Of a DNA stretch of 64,000 nucleotides, positions 55,457-64,000 are shown piece by piece. The notes below the pieces were generated by a model that made no database searches, was not told the origin of the DNA, and saw nothing but the letters and a program-made list of their open reading frames with translations. Every line of letters begins with the position of its first letter. Position 1 is the first letter of the stretch. The stretch covers positions 248,001 through 312,000 of the forward strand of contig NZ_FPAB01000001.1 of the NCBI RefSeq assembly GCF_900116145.1, written 5' to 3'. Both the position numbers and the translations under genes were made by a program. Source of the stretch: Streptomyces harbinensis. Lineage in GTDB: Bacteria > Actinomycetota > Actinomycetes > Streptomycetales > Streptomycetaceae.

Positions 55457-56455
55457 GTGGACACGTTCGCCCTCCTCGTCGTCATCGGCGCGGCGCTCTT
55501 CTTCACCTACACCAACGGTTTCCACGACTCGGCGAACGCCATCGCCACCTCGATCTCCACCCGGGCGCTGACCCCGCGCGTCGCCCTGGCCATGGCCGCC
55601 GTGATGAACCTGGCCGGGGCCTTTCTCGGCAGCGGCGTGGCCAAGACCGTCAGTGAGGGGCTGATCGACACCCCGACCGGCAAACAGGGGATGATCATCC
55701 TCTTCGCCGGGCTGCTCGGGGCGATCACCTGGAACATGATCTCCTGGTATTTCGGGCTGCCCTCGTCCTCCTCGCACGCCCTGTTCGGCGGCCTGGTCGG
55801 CGCGGCGCTCGCCGGGGCGAGCACCGTGCACTGGGACGGGGTGCTCACCAAGATCGTCATCCCGATGTTCGTCTCGCCGCTCATCGGCCTGGTGCTGGGC
55901 TATCTGGTGATGGTCGGCATCATGTGGATCTTCCGGCGCGCCAACCCGCACCGGGCGCAGCGCGGCTTCCGGATAGCGCAGACGGTCTCCGCCGCCGGCA
56001 TGGCGCTCGGCCACGGCCTCCAGGACGCGCAGAAGACCATGGGCGTGGTCTTCATGGCGCTGGTGATCGCGGACGTGGAGCCGGAGGGCGGCTCGATCCC
56101 GGTCTGGGTCAAGATCGCCTGTGCCGGGATGCTCTCCCTCGGGACGTACGCGGGCGGCTGGCGCATCATGCGCACGCTGGGGCGCCGGATCATCGAGCTG
56201 GACCCGCCGCGCGGATTCGCCGCCGAGACCACCGCGGCCTCGGTGCTGTACTCGGCCTCGTACATCTTCAACGCCCCGATCTCCACCACCCATGTGATCA
56301 CCTCGGCGATCATGGGCGCGGGGGCCACCAAGCGGGTGAGCGCGGTGCGCTGGGGGGTGGCCAAGTCGATCGTGGCGGGCTGGTTCATCACGATGCCGGC
56401 GGCCGGCGGGGTGGCGGCGGTCACCTTCTGGGTGATCCATCTCTTCACCGGCTGA
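55457..56455 (+). CDS. pit: Low-affinity inorganic phosphate transporter (Pit)
   Basis: 332 residues, about 10 membrane spans. PiT signatures occur in both repeats: 'FTYTNGFHDSANAIATSIST' and 'MALGHGLQDAQKTMGVVFMA', with 'GLPSSSSHALFGGLVGAALA' and 'APISTTHVITSAIMGAGATK'. It imports metal phosphate with protons. GTG start, in an operon with the DUF47 gene. Confidence 0.95.
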   Translation: MDTFALLVVIGAALFFTYTNGFHDSANAIATSISTRALTPRVALAMAAVMNLAGAFLGSGVAKTVSEGLIDTPTGKQGMIILFAGLLGAITWNMISWYFGLPSSSSHALFGGLVGAALAGASTVHWDGVLTKIVIPMFVSPLIGLVLGYLVMVGIMWIFRRANPHRAQRGFRIAQTVSAAGMALGHGLQDAQKTMGVVFMALVIADVEPEGGSIPVWVKIACAGMLSLGTYAGGWRIMRTLGRRIIELDPPRGFAAETTAASVLYSASYIFNAPISTTHVITSAIMGAGATKRVSAVRWGVAKSIVAGWFITMPAAGGVAAVTFWVIHLFTG

Positions 56456-56485
56456 CCCGGCCCGGCCCGGCACCGGCTGAAAACA

Positions 56486-56499
56486 GCCCCAAAAGGGGC
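56486..56499. terminator. Hairpin after pit
   Basis: GCCCC-AAAA-GGGGC, 30 nt past the pit stop, in the unusual A-rich gap (to 56560) before the subtilase. Confidence 0.5.
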
Positions 56500-56657
56500 C
56501 AAAAAAGAGCCAACAGCGAAAAATATCCGCAACTTCCGCACAGATTCTCCATCGATCGCGATCGCCTGCCCCGGCTGACCTGGACATGATCTGGGGCGGC
56601 GCGGGAGGCAGCGGACGCCTCCCGCCATCGGTTCACCACCGACATGTGGGGGCACAG

Positions 56658-59600
56658 TTGCGGAAGACATTCCATCGATCCCTCGCCGCCGGCGCCATCG
56701 CGGTCGCGATGGCCGCGGGCGCGGCCGTTCCGGCCGCAGCCGTCCCGGACGGCCCTCAGGGGGGCATCGACTCCATCACCTCCGAGAGCCCGGGGGTGCG
56801 CGTCACCCTCATCACCGGCGACCAGGTGGTCGTCGGCCAGGACGGCCGCGTCAGGGGACTGATACGGGCCGAGGGCCGCGCGTCCATACCCGTCCAGCAC
56901 CTCACCCTGGACGGCGACTCCTACGTCATCCCGCAGGACGCCCGCTCGCTCATCCGGGCCGGCAGCCTGGACCAGCGGCTGTTCAATGTCACCCAGCTCG
57001 CGACCGAGCGCTACCAGCAGGCCGGCGGGCTGCCGCTGATCGTCACCTACGGCGGCGCCGCACGCTCCCAGGACAGCGCCGCCGCACAGCTGGCCGAGGC
57101 CGCGCCGGAGGGCTCCGGGGACAGCACACCCCTGACGGCCATCAACGGCGAGGCGTTCACCGTCACCGCCGAGGAGACCACCGATGTCTGGGCCGCGCTC
57201 ACCCGCGGCGCGGGCGGCGACGACGCCTTCGCCCTGGCCGCCGCGCCCGGCATCACCACCGTCGCGCTGGACGGCACCGTCGAGAAGACGCTCGCCGAAT
57301 CGGTTCCGCAGATCGGCGCCCCCGAGGCGTGGGAGGCGGGCTACGACGGCGAGGGCGTGACGATCGCCGTTCTGGACACCGGCGTCAGCGAGGAGCACGC
57401 CGATCTGGCCGGCGGCAAGGTCACCGCGGCCGAGAACTTCTCCGACGCGGCCGACGCCGGCGACCGCGACGGCCACGGCACTCACGTCGCCTCCACCGCC
57501 GCCGGAACCGGTGCGCACGCGGGCGGCACGTACACCGGGGTCGCCCCGGGCGCGGACATCCTCAACGGCAAGGTGCTGGACGATTACGGCTCCGGCTGGG
57601 AATCGGACATCATCGACGGGATGACCTGGGCGGTCGAACAGGGCGCCGACATCATCTCCATGAGCCTGGGCGGCTCGGCCGGCCCCGCCATCGACCCGAT
57701 GGAGGACGCGGTCAACCAGCTGTCGGCCGGTTCCGACGTGCTGTTCGTCATCGCGGCCGGCAACTCCGGGCCGTACGCCGGCACCATCGGCTCCCCCGGT
57801 ACGGCGGACGCCGCGCTCACCATCGGCGCCGTCGACAAGTCCGACCAGCTCGCCGACTTCTCCTCGGTCGGCCCGCGCACCCGCGACGGCGCCCTCAAGC
57901 CCGATGTCACCGCCCCCGGCGTGGACATCGCCGCCGCCGGCGCCCCGGACGCGGCGATCTGGAGTTACGGCGACCCGGTCGACGACGGGTACGTCGCCAT
58001 TTCCGGCACCTCCATGGCCACTCCGCACGCGGCCGGCGCCGCCGCCCTGCTCAAGCAGCGCCACCCCGACTGGACCGGCGAGCAGCTCAAGGCCGCCCTC
58101 ACCGGCTCGACCACCGGCGGCGAAGGGCTGACCGCCACCCAGCAGGGCTCCGGACGCATCGACGTCCCGGCCGCGCTGGAGACCACCGTCATCGCCGAGA
58201 CCACCTCGCTCAGCTTCGGCACCGTGCCCTTCCCGCACGAGGACGCCGACCCGGTCACCCGCGAACTGACCTACCGCAACCTCGGCGACACCGACATCAC
58301 CCTCGACCTCGCCCTGGACACCCTCGACCCCGAAGGCGCCCCGGCCCCCGAGGACTTCTACACCCTCGCCGCCGAGCAGCTGACCGTCCCGGCCGGCGGC
58401 ACCGCGAGCGTCGAGGTCACCGCCGACACCTCCCGGGGGACGGCGTACGGCGCGCACAGCCTGTACGTCACCGCCACCGGCGACGACGGCCGGACCGTGC
58501 GCACCGCCGGGGTCGTCGACCGGGAGGAGGAGATGTTCGAGGTCGCGGTCGACGCCCGCGACCTGGCCGGCGAGCCGGCCGCCCTGTGGGACGGCCATCT
58601 CGTCAACCTGGACACCGGTGAGTTCCGGTGGCTGGACTCCGAGGAGGCCGGCAGCGTCCGGGTCCCCGGCGGCCGGTACCTGGTGGACATCAGCATCCAC
58701 GAGGAGGACGGGCTGACCTGGCTCATGCACCCCGCGCTGACGGTGGACGCCCCGGTGACGGTCGACGCGCACGTCGCGGACGCCGGCGAGATCGCCCTCA
58801 CCGCCCCCGATCCTGCCGCCACCCGGCAGGACCAGGTGCTGGTGTACCGGCTCGTCGAGGACGGCACGGAGGACGGTTTCTACTCCTCCTGGGGCATGGG
58901 CGGCTTCGACGGCTCCTTCCGCACCGCGCAGCTGGGCGAGCCGGCGGACGACTGGCGGCTCGCCGGCCATCTGACGACCCTGCTCTCGAACGGCGACGCC
59001 GACTACCACACCTTCGACGAGAACCTCTCGGGCTTCTTCACCGGACTGGGCCGGGAGATTCGGCGGCAGGATCTGTCCGAGGCCGTCACGCACTTCGGTT
59101 CGCCGGACGGCTCCACCCAGGGGTCGCTGCTCACCTGGCCCTTCGTGACGGGCGGCGAGCCCGTGGGGCACGAGATCGAACTGCCGGGCACCCGGCGGGT
59201 GTTCATGGAGGGCGACCTCGGCTGGATCCATCAGCTGTGGGTGTCCGAGCCCGAGTGGTCCTCGGTCATCGCCCGCGACCTGCCCGCCGAGCCCGGCGCG
59301 ACCTACGAACGCACCCTGAACACCGGCGTGTTCGGCCCCGCCCTGACCGGCTACTGGGGTGGCGTGCACCGCGACGGCGACGAACTCTCCGGCGCCCTGC
59401 ATCTGCTGACGGACGGCGCCGGGCACGAGGGGTTCGGCGCGTTCGCCGACGCGTCCGCGGTGCTCTACCGCGACGGCGAGGAGTACGCGCGGTCGGACAC
59501 CGAGCTCGACACCATGTGGCCCGGGTTCGTGCTGCCCGCCGAGGAGGCGGAGTACCGCCTGGTCACCCGGGGCAGCCGGGACCCCGGGGTGTACCCGGTG

Positions 59601-59966
59601 AGCACGGAGGTCAGCGCCGACTTCACCTTCCGCTCCGCCCGGACGGAGGAGATCACAGCGCTGCCGGTCAGCGTGGTGCGGTTCACGCCGGAGGTGGCGC
59701 TGGACTCCACCGCGCCGGCCGGGGTGGACGGCTTCGCCGTTCCGCTGGTGATCCAGGGCGCGGCGCTGGACAATGGGGTGGACTCGCTCGCCGTCGAGGT
59801 GTCCCTCGACCGCGGCGCGAGCTGGTCCGCCGTGCCCGTCGAGGACGGCGCGGTGGCGGTGGACAATCCGGCGGCCGGCGGCTCGGTGTCGCTGCGCGCG
59901 ACGCTGACGGACGGGGCGGGCAACGTCTCGGTCGTCACCGTCATCGACGCCTACCGCACCGCCTGA
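56658..59966 (+). CDS. Secreted S8 subtilisin-like serine protease
   Basis: About 1102 residues. Sec signal peptide (1-30, 'HRSLAAGAIAVAMAAGAAVP'), propeptide to about residue 210, then the peptidase S8 domain with Asp ('VTIAVLDTGVSEEHADL', about 240), His ('DRDGHGTHVASTAAG', about 275), oxyanion Asn ('FVIAAGNSGPY') and Ser ('SGTSMATPHAAGAAALL', about 451). Some 600 C-terminal residues are beta-rich, without a recognisable anchor. I prefer the TTG at 56658 with GGGGG 5 nt upstream, giving a normal signal peptide; GTG 56646 is possible. It lies between pit and the pst operon. Confidence 0.9.
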   Translation: MRKTFHRSLAAGAIAVAMAAGAAVPAAAVPDGPQGGIDSITSESPGVRVTLITGDQVVVGQDGRVRGLIRAEGRASIPVQHLTLDGDSYVIPQDARSLIRAGSLDQRLFNVTQLATERYQQAGGLPLIVTYGGAARSQDSAAAQLAEAAPEGSGDSTPLTAINGEAFTVTAEETTDVWAALTRGAGGDDAFALAAAPGITTVALDGTVEKTLAESVPQIGAPEAWEAGYDGEGVTIAVLDTGVSEEHADLAGGKVTAAENFSDAADAGDRDGHGTHVASTAAGTGAHAGGTYTGVAPGADILNGKVLDDYGSGWESDIIDGMTWAVEQGADIISMSLGGSAGPAIDPMEDAVNQLSAGSDVLFVIAAGNSGPYAGTIGSPGTADAALTIGAVDKSDQLADFSSVGPRTRDGALKPDVTAPGVDIAAAGAPDAAIWSYGDPVDDGYVAISGTSMATPHAAGAAALLKQRHPDWTGEQLKAALTGSTTGGEGLTATQQGSGRIDVPAALETTVIAETTSLSFGTVPFPHEDADPVTRELTYRNLGDTDITLDLALDTLDPEGAPAPEDFYTLAAEQLTVPAGGTASVEVTADTSRGTAYGAHSLYVTATGDDGRTVRTAGVVDREEEMFEVAVDARDLAGEPAALWDGHLVNLDTGEFRWLDSEEAGSVRVPGGRYLVDISIHEEDGLTWLMHPALTVDAPVTVDAHVADAGEIALTAPDPAATRQDQVLVYRLVEDGTEDGFYSSWGMGGFDGSFRTAQLGEPADDWRLAGHLTTLLSNGDADYHTFDENLSGFFTGLGREIRRQDLSEAVTHFGSPDGSTQGSLLTWPFVTGGEPVGHEIELPGTRRVFMEGDLGWIHQLWVSEPEWSSVIARDLPAEPGATYERTLNTGVFGPALTGYWGGVHRDGDELSGALHLLTDGAGHEGFGAFADASAVLYRDGEEYARSDTELDTMWPGFVLPAEEAEYRLVTRGSRDPGVYPVSTEVSADFTFRSARTEEITALPVSVVRFTPEVALDSTAPAGVDGFAVPLVIQGAALDNGVDSLAVEVSLDRGASWSAVPVEDGAVAVDNPAAGGSVSLRATLTDGAGNVSVVTVIDAYRTA

Positions 59967-59980
59967 GCCGCACCAGGACC

Positions 59981-60014
59981 TGAGCGGCCCGCCCGGCTGG
60001 GGGCGGGCCGCTCA
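59981..60014. terminator. Bidirectional terminator between subtilase and pstB
   Basis: A perfect 14-bp stem (TGAGCGGCCCGCCC / GGGCGGGCCGCTCA) with loop GGCTGG lies between the two convergent stops. Confidence 0.8.
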
Positions 60015-60049
60015 GCCCTGCGGGCGTGCGTCCCGGGGGGCGGGCCGGC

Positions 60050-60826
60050 TCAGCCGAAGCGGCCGGAGATGTAGTCCTCGGTGGCGCGGACGGTGGGGTT
60101 GGAGAAGATCCGGTCGGTGTCGCCGATCTCGATCAGCTTGCCGGGCTGGCCGACCGCCGCCAGGTTGAAGAACGCGGTGCGGTCCGAGACCCGCGCCGCC
60201 TGCTGCATGTTGTGGGTGACGATCACGATGGTGAAGGTGGACTTCAGCTGCCCGATCAGATCCTCGATGGCGAGGGTGGAGATCGGGTCGAGCGCCGAGC
60301 AGGGCTCGTCCATCAGCAACACCTCGGGTTCGACGGCCGTGGCGCGGGCGATGCACAGCCGCTGCTGCTGACCGCCGGAGAGGCCGGAGCCCGGCTTGTT
60401 GAGCCGGTCCTTGACCTCGTTCCACAGGTTGGCGCCGCGCAGGTTCTTCTCCACGATGTCGTCCAGCTCGGACTTGCGGTACGAGCCGTTCAGCCGCAGC
60501 CCGGCCGCCACGTTGTCGTAGATGGACATGGTGGGGAAGGGGTTGGGCCGCTGGAAGACCATGCCGACGGTGCGGCGCACGGACACCGGGTCGACGCCCG
60601 GCCCGTACAGGTCCTCGTCGTCGAGCAGCACCTTGCCCTCGACCCGGCCGCCGGGGGTGACCTCGTGCATCCGGTTGAGGGTGCGCAGGAAGGTGGACTT
60701 GCCGCAGCCGGAGGGGCCGATGAACGCGGTCACCGACATCGGCTCGACGTGCATGGAGATGTCGTCGATCGCCTTGTGGGTGCCGTAGTACGCGGTCAGG
60801 CCGGTGACGTCGATGCGCTTGGCCAT
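60050..60826 (-). CDS. pstB: Phosphate ABC transporter ATPase
   Basis: 258 residues. Walker A '[20 protein letters not shown]', signature '[20 protein letters not shown]' and Walker B '[20 protein letters not shown]', with the H-loop '[20 protein letters not shown]', all typical of PstB. It powers high-affinity phosphate import. The ATG at 60824-60826 has AAGGAGG about 11 nt upstream. Last gene of pstSCAB. Confidence 0.97.
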   Translation of the reverse strand: MAKRIDVTGLTAYYGTHKAIDDISMHVEPMSVTAFIGPSGCGKSTFLRTLNRMHEVTPGGRVEGKVLLDDEDLYGPGVDPVSVRRTVGMVFQRPNPFPTMSIYDNVAAGLRLNGSYRKSELDDIVEKNLRGANLWNEVKDRLNKPGSGLSGGQQQRLCIARATAVEPEVLLMDEPCSALDPISTLAIEDLIGQLKSTFTIVIVTHNMQQAARVSDRTAFFNLAAVGQPGKLIEIGDTDRIFSNPTVRATEDYISGRFG

Positions 60827-60855
60827 GGGGGGTGTACCTCCTTGCAAGGTGGCCG

Positions 60856-61938
60856 TCAGCGGCCGGACTTCGGGGCCTTCCAGCGGGCGACGGCCCGGGC
60901 GGCCAGATTGAGGATCATGACGAAGGCGATCAGCACCAGGGCGGCGGCCCAGGCCCGGTCGTAGGCGGACTCGGTGCCGAACGCCCACTGCTCGTACACG
61001 AACAGCGGCAGCGAGGACTGGGCGCCCTCGAAGGGGTTGCCGTTGATCATGTTGTTGCCGAAGACCAGCAGGATGATCGGCGCGGTCTCGCCGGCGATCC
61101 GGGCGAGGGCGAGCATGATGCCGGTGGTGATGCCGCCGATCGCGGTGGGCAGCACCACCTTGAGGATGGTGCGCCACTTGGGGACGCCGAGGGCCAGGGA
61201 CGCCTCGCGCAGCTCGTTGGGGACGAGCTTGAGCATCTCCTCCGTCGAGCGTACGACGATCGGCATCATCAGGATGGACAGGGCGAGGGCGCCGGCGAAG
61301 CCGGAGTAGCCGAAGCCCATCATCATGATCCACATGGAGAGGATGAACAGGCCCGCCACGATGGAGGGGATGCCGGTCATCACGTCCACGAAGAAGGTGA
61401 TGGCGCGGGCGAGCCGCCCGGAGCCGTACTCGACCAGGTAGACGGCGGTGAGCAGGCCGAGCGGGATGGCGATGACGGAGGCGAGCAGCACCTGCTGGAC
61501 GGTGCCGAGCAGCGCGTGGTAGATGCCGCCGCCGTCCTGCCAGCTGAGCACGCCGTTCATGGAGTGGGTCAGGAAGTACCAGCTGACGCCGGGGATGCCG
61601 CGCGCGATGGTCTCCCACAGGAGGGAGGCCAGCGGGAGGACGGCGACCAGGAAGCTGGTCCACACCAGGGAGGCGGCCAGCCGGTCGACGGCCTGGCGGC
61701 GGCCCTCGACGGCCGAGGTGAGGGCGAATCCGCCGACGACGAAGACGAGGGCGGCGATCAGGCCCCACTGGACGCGGCTCTCCAGGCCGGCGACCAGGCC
61801 GGTGGCGGTGCCGATGGCGGCGGAGCCGAGCAGCAGCGCGCCGCGCGACCAGCCCGGCAGCCGGGGGCGGCGCAGGGTGGTGGGCCGCACCGAGGGCCGG
61901 GGCCGCGGCGGTTCTTCGGTCACGGTGGTCTGGCTCAT
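60856..61938 (-). CDS. pstA: Phosphate ABC transporter permease PstA
   Basis: 360 residues. The permease core of about six spans carries the binding-protein-dependent transport motif '[20 protein letters not shown]' (EAA loop). The N-terminus is longer than in enteric PstA, with two added hydrophobic segments ('[18 protein letters not shown]', '[16 protein letters not shown]'), usual in actinomycetes. The ATG at 61936-61938 begins the conserved '[10 protein letters not shown]'; pstB follows after 29 nt. Confidence 0.95.
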   Translation of the reverse strand: MSQTTVTEEPPRPRPSVRPTTLRRPRLPGWSRGALLLGSAAIGTATGLVAGLESRVQWGLIAALVFVVGGFALTSAVEGRRQAVDRLAASLVWTSFLVAVLPLASLLWETIARGIPGVSWYFLTHSMNGVLSWQDGGGIYHALLGTVQQVLLASVIAIPLGLLTAVYLVEYGSGRLARAITFFVDVMTGIPSIVAGLFILSMWIMMMGFGYSGFAGALALSILMMPIVVRSTEEMLKLVPNELREASLALGVPKWRTILKVVLPTAIGGITTGIMLALARIAGETAPIILLVFGNNMINGNPFEGAQSSLPLFVYEQWAFGTESAYDRAWAAALVLIAFVMILNLAARAVARWKAPKSGR

Positions 61939-62026
61939 GCGTTGCCCCTCGCGTTCGTTGCCCGGCCCGCGTGGCAACCCGCGGGCCTCGTCGTCGTCTG
62001 CGGCACGGCCGCCGGCTGTGTGTCGC

Positions 62027-62995
62027 TCACAGGGACCCCGAGTACTCCTTGCGGCGCGCGATGATGAGCCGCGCGGCGCCGTTGACCAGCAGGGTGAGGA
62101 CGAACAGCACCAGGCCGGAGGCGATGAGCGCGTCGCGGCCCATGGAGCCGGCCTCCTTGAACTGGCTGGCGATGTTCTGGGCGAAGGTGCCGCCGCCGGA
62201 CTCCAGCAGGCTGGCGTTGATGAGGAAGCTGGGCGACAGGACGGTGGCCACGGCCATCGTCTCGCCGAGCGCCCGGCCCAGGCCCAGCATCGAGGCGCTG
62301 ATGATCCCGGAGCGGCCGAAGGGCAGCACGGTCATCCGGATGACCTCCCAGCGGGTGGCGCCCAGGGCCAGGGCGGCTTCCTCGTGGGCCTTGGGGGTCT
62401 GCTTGAAGACCTCCCGGGTGACGCTGGTGATGATCGGCAGGATCATGATGGCCAGCAGGATGCCGACGGTCATCAGGGAACGGGCCGGGGTGCCGTCGTA
62501 GGCGAAGATCCCGGTCCAGCCGAAGAACCGGTCCAGCCAGTCGAAGAGGCCGGTCATGTGCGGCACCAGGAAGAGCGCGCCCCACAGGCCGTAGATGATG
62601 CTCGGGACGGCGGCCAGCAGGTCCACCACGTAGCCGATGATCCCGGCCAGGCGGCGCGGCGCGTAGTGCGAGATGAACAGCGCGATCCCTATGGCCACCG
62701 GGACGGCGAGCGTCATGGCGATCACCGAGGAGACCACGGTGCCGAAGAGCAGCACCGCGATGCCGAAGACCGGCGGTGAGGCGTTGGCGTCCCACTGGAA
62801 GGTGGTGAGGAAGTTTCCCTCGTTGTGGGCGATGGCGATCGCGGCGCGGATGGTGAGGAAGACGGCGATGGCCGCCATGATCACCAGCAGGGCGATGCCG
62901 GAGCCCTTGGAGAGGCCGCTGAAGACCCGGTCACCGAGGCGCACCGTGTTCTTCCGGGGGGCGGTGGCGGGCGTTCCCATGGGTGTTCCGCTCAT
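62027..62995 (-). CDS. pstC: Phosphate ABC transporter permease PstC
   Basis: 322 residues, six membrane spans, EAA loop 'EEAALALGATRWEVIRMTVL' and the PstC pattern 'LLAAVPSIIYGLWGALFLVP'. It pairs with PstA to form the channel. The ATG 57 nt downstream of the pstS stop fits an operon. Confidence 0.95.
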   Translation of the reverse strand: MSGTPMGTPATAPRKNTVRLGDRVFSGLSKGSGIALLVIMAAIAVFLTIRAAIAIAHNEGNFLTTFQWDANASPPVFGIAVLLFGTVVSSVIAMTLAVPVAIGIALFISHYAPRRLAGIIGYVVDLLAAVPSIIYGLWGALFLVPHMTGLFDWLDRFFGWTGIFAYDGTPARSLMTVGILLAIMILPIITSVTREVFKQTPKAHEEAALALGATRWEVIRMTVLPFGRSGIISASMLGLGRALGETMAVATVLSPSFLINASLLESGGGTFAQNIASQFKEAGSMGRDALIASGLVLFVLTLLVNGAARLIIARRKEYSGSL

Positions 62996-63052
62996 ATCGA
63001 CTCGCAGGTACGGACGGCGTCGGCAGCGTACGGGGCAGGTGGGTGCGTCATG

Positions 63053-64000
63053 TCAGGACATCCCGGCCACTCGGTCGCGCACCTGCTCGATGATGCCGTC
63101 CGGGATCGGCGCGTAGTCGATCTCGGCGAGCGCGCCCTGTCCCTCCTCGCCCGCGGCGTAGCCGAGGAAGGCCCTGGTGAGATCGAGCGTGCCCGGGTTG
63201 TTGCCCTTGTCGCAGATGATCTCGTACGTGACCAGCACGATCGGGTAGGCGCCGGGCTCGCGGGTGGCGTAGTCGAGTTCGAGGGCGAGGTCGCCCCCGG
63301 TGCCGACGACCTCGCCGGCGGCGATGGCGCTGGAGGCGTTCTCCACGGAGACCGCGACCGGCTCGGGGGCGCCGGTGTCGATGGCGACCGTGCTGATGCC
63401 GTTCTGGTGGGCGTAGGACAGTTCGAAGTACGCGATGGCCCCGGCGTTCTGCTGCACCATGCCGACCAGCCCGGAGGAGCCGTCGGCGGCCTGGCCGCCC
63501 TTGCCGGTCCAGTTCTTGTTGGGCTCGTACGGCCACTGCTCGGGGGCCGAGCCGTGCAGGTACTGGGTGAGGTTGTCGGTGGTGCCCGAGCCGTCCGACC
63601 GGTGGAACGCGGTGATGGGGAGGTCGGGCAGGTCGGCGCCCGGGTTGAGCGCCGCGATGGCCGGGTCGTTCCAGCGGGTGATGCCGGAGTCGAAGATCAG
63701 GGCCAGGGTGGGGGCGTCCAGGACGAGGTCGTCCACGCCGGGCAGGTTGTAGCCGATGGCGATCGGTCCCGCGGCCATCGGCAGGTGGATGGCCTGGCCG
63801 CCGTCCCGGCACACCGCGCGGGAGTCCGCCAGCTCCTGGTCGCCGAGCAGGGAGTCGGAGCCGGCGAAGGCGGTCCGGCCCTGGAGGAACTCCTGGATGC
63901 CGGCGCCGGAGCCGGTCGCCTTGTAGTTGATCTGACTGTCGTCACAGTTGGCCTGGTAGGTGTTCACCCAGACCTCCATGGCGTTGGCCTGCGCGCTGGA
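63053..64000 (-). CDS. pstS: Phosphate-binding protein PstS (5' end outside window)
   Basis: About 315 C-terminal residues of the extracellular phosphate-binding lipoprotein. Phosphate-site motifs: 'INYKATGSGAGIQEFLQGRT' (S/G loop), 'FAGSDSLL' and 'FHRSDGSGTTDNLTQYLHGS' (R-S-D-G-S-G-T). The signal peptide, lipobox and any upstream PHO box are beyond the window end. Confidence 0.96.
   Translation of the reverse strand, partial: SSAQANAMEVWVNTYQANCDDSQINYKATGSGAGIQEFLQGRTAFAGSDSLLGDQELADSRAVCRDGGQAIHLPMAAGPIAIGYNLPGVDDLVLDAPTLALIFDSGITRWNDPAIAALNPGADLPDLPITAFHRSDGSGTTDNLTQYLHGSAPEQWPYEPNKNWTGKGGQAADGSSGLVGMVQQNAGAIAYFELSYAHQNGISTVAIDTGAPEPVAVSVENASSAIAAGEVVGTGGDLALELDYATREPGAYPIVLVTYEIICDKGNNPGTLDLTRAFLGYAAGEEGQGALAEIDYAPIPDGIIEQVRDRVAGMS

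Noticed and set aside
56628-56640. PHO box before the subtilase
   Set aside because: Only one GTTCACC unit is present; PhoP sites need at least two 11-nt direct repeats.
56445-59426. 993-codon minus-strand open frame
   Set aside because: Shadow of the subtilase gene, which has an intact catalytic triad and signal peptide.

Overview
The window is high-GC actinomycete chromosome, and everything recognisable points to Streptomyces or a close relative. The markers are mycothiol biosynthesis genes (mshA, mshD), the orphan nitrogen regulator GlnR, the nickel-responsive Fur protein Nur, the c-di-GMP-dependent anti-sigma factor RsiG, SoxR with its [2Fe-2S] cysteines, polyphosphate kinase and a complete pst/pit phosphate system. 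GTG and TTG starts, 4-nt ATGA/GTGA gene overlaps and leaderless starts (a TANNNT -10 box 6-7 nt before the start codon) are common.

Layout. 0-11 kb: a truncated XRE/DUF5753 regulator, mshA-ybjN, a methyltransferase, NUDIX-ppk, mshD, a secreted 5'-nucleotidase, a phosphopantetheinyl transferase coupled to a phosphoesterase, and soxR. 11-18 kb: a two-component system next to an HtrA-like protease (MprAB-PepD or CssRS-like secretion-stress module), two tandem Uma2 nucleases, a LacI regulator and glnR. 18-25.8 kb: a MoaD-like sulfur carrier, membrane and DUF2993 proteins, a cysteine-type leader peptide ahead of a sulfurtransferase-DUF1416 pair, two unlisted micro-ORFs, nitrobindin, a HEPN/Abi protein, an SDR, nur and ygfZ. 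25.8-38.7 kb: cupin-AraC, DUF4232 lipoprotein-dtd, rsiG, an Eis-like acetyltransferase, a GntR-HAD-phosphotransferase cassette, an MMPL transporter, cytochrome bd subunits and a NarL-type response regulator.

38.7-49.6 kb looks like an inserted island. On either side lie a NarL-type response regulator and a matching histidine kinase on the same strand, which would normally be adjacent. The island carries a lower-GC membrane protein gene, an ASCH protein coupled to an XRE-TPR regulator, and a divergent operon of Asp/Asn beta-hydroxylase, nucleotidyltransferase, LOG-type phosphoribohydrolase, phosphoribosyltransferase and HAD phosphatase, ending in a full-length alanyl-tRNA synthetase. The synthetase gene is preceded by a 240-nt structured leader. 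This leader contains a 12-codon ORF with two alanine codons, followed at once by a 13-nt sequence exactly complementary to the first codons of the synthetase gene. This arrangement predicts alanine-sensing translational attenuation and is the most unusual system here. A degraded DUF5753 gene closes the island.

49.6-64 kb returns to core genes: the histidine kinase, an ankyrin protein, NAD synthetase, an XRE/HbhA-like pair, DUF2516, a PhoU-like DUF47 protein with Pit transporter, a large secreted subtilase, and pstB-pstA-pstC-pstS reading toward the subtilase (pstS cut by the window end). Together with ppk the window holds most of a phosphate uptake and storage toolkit.
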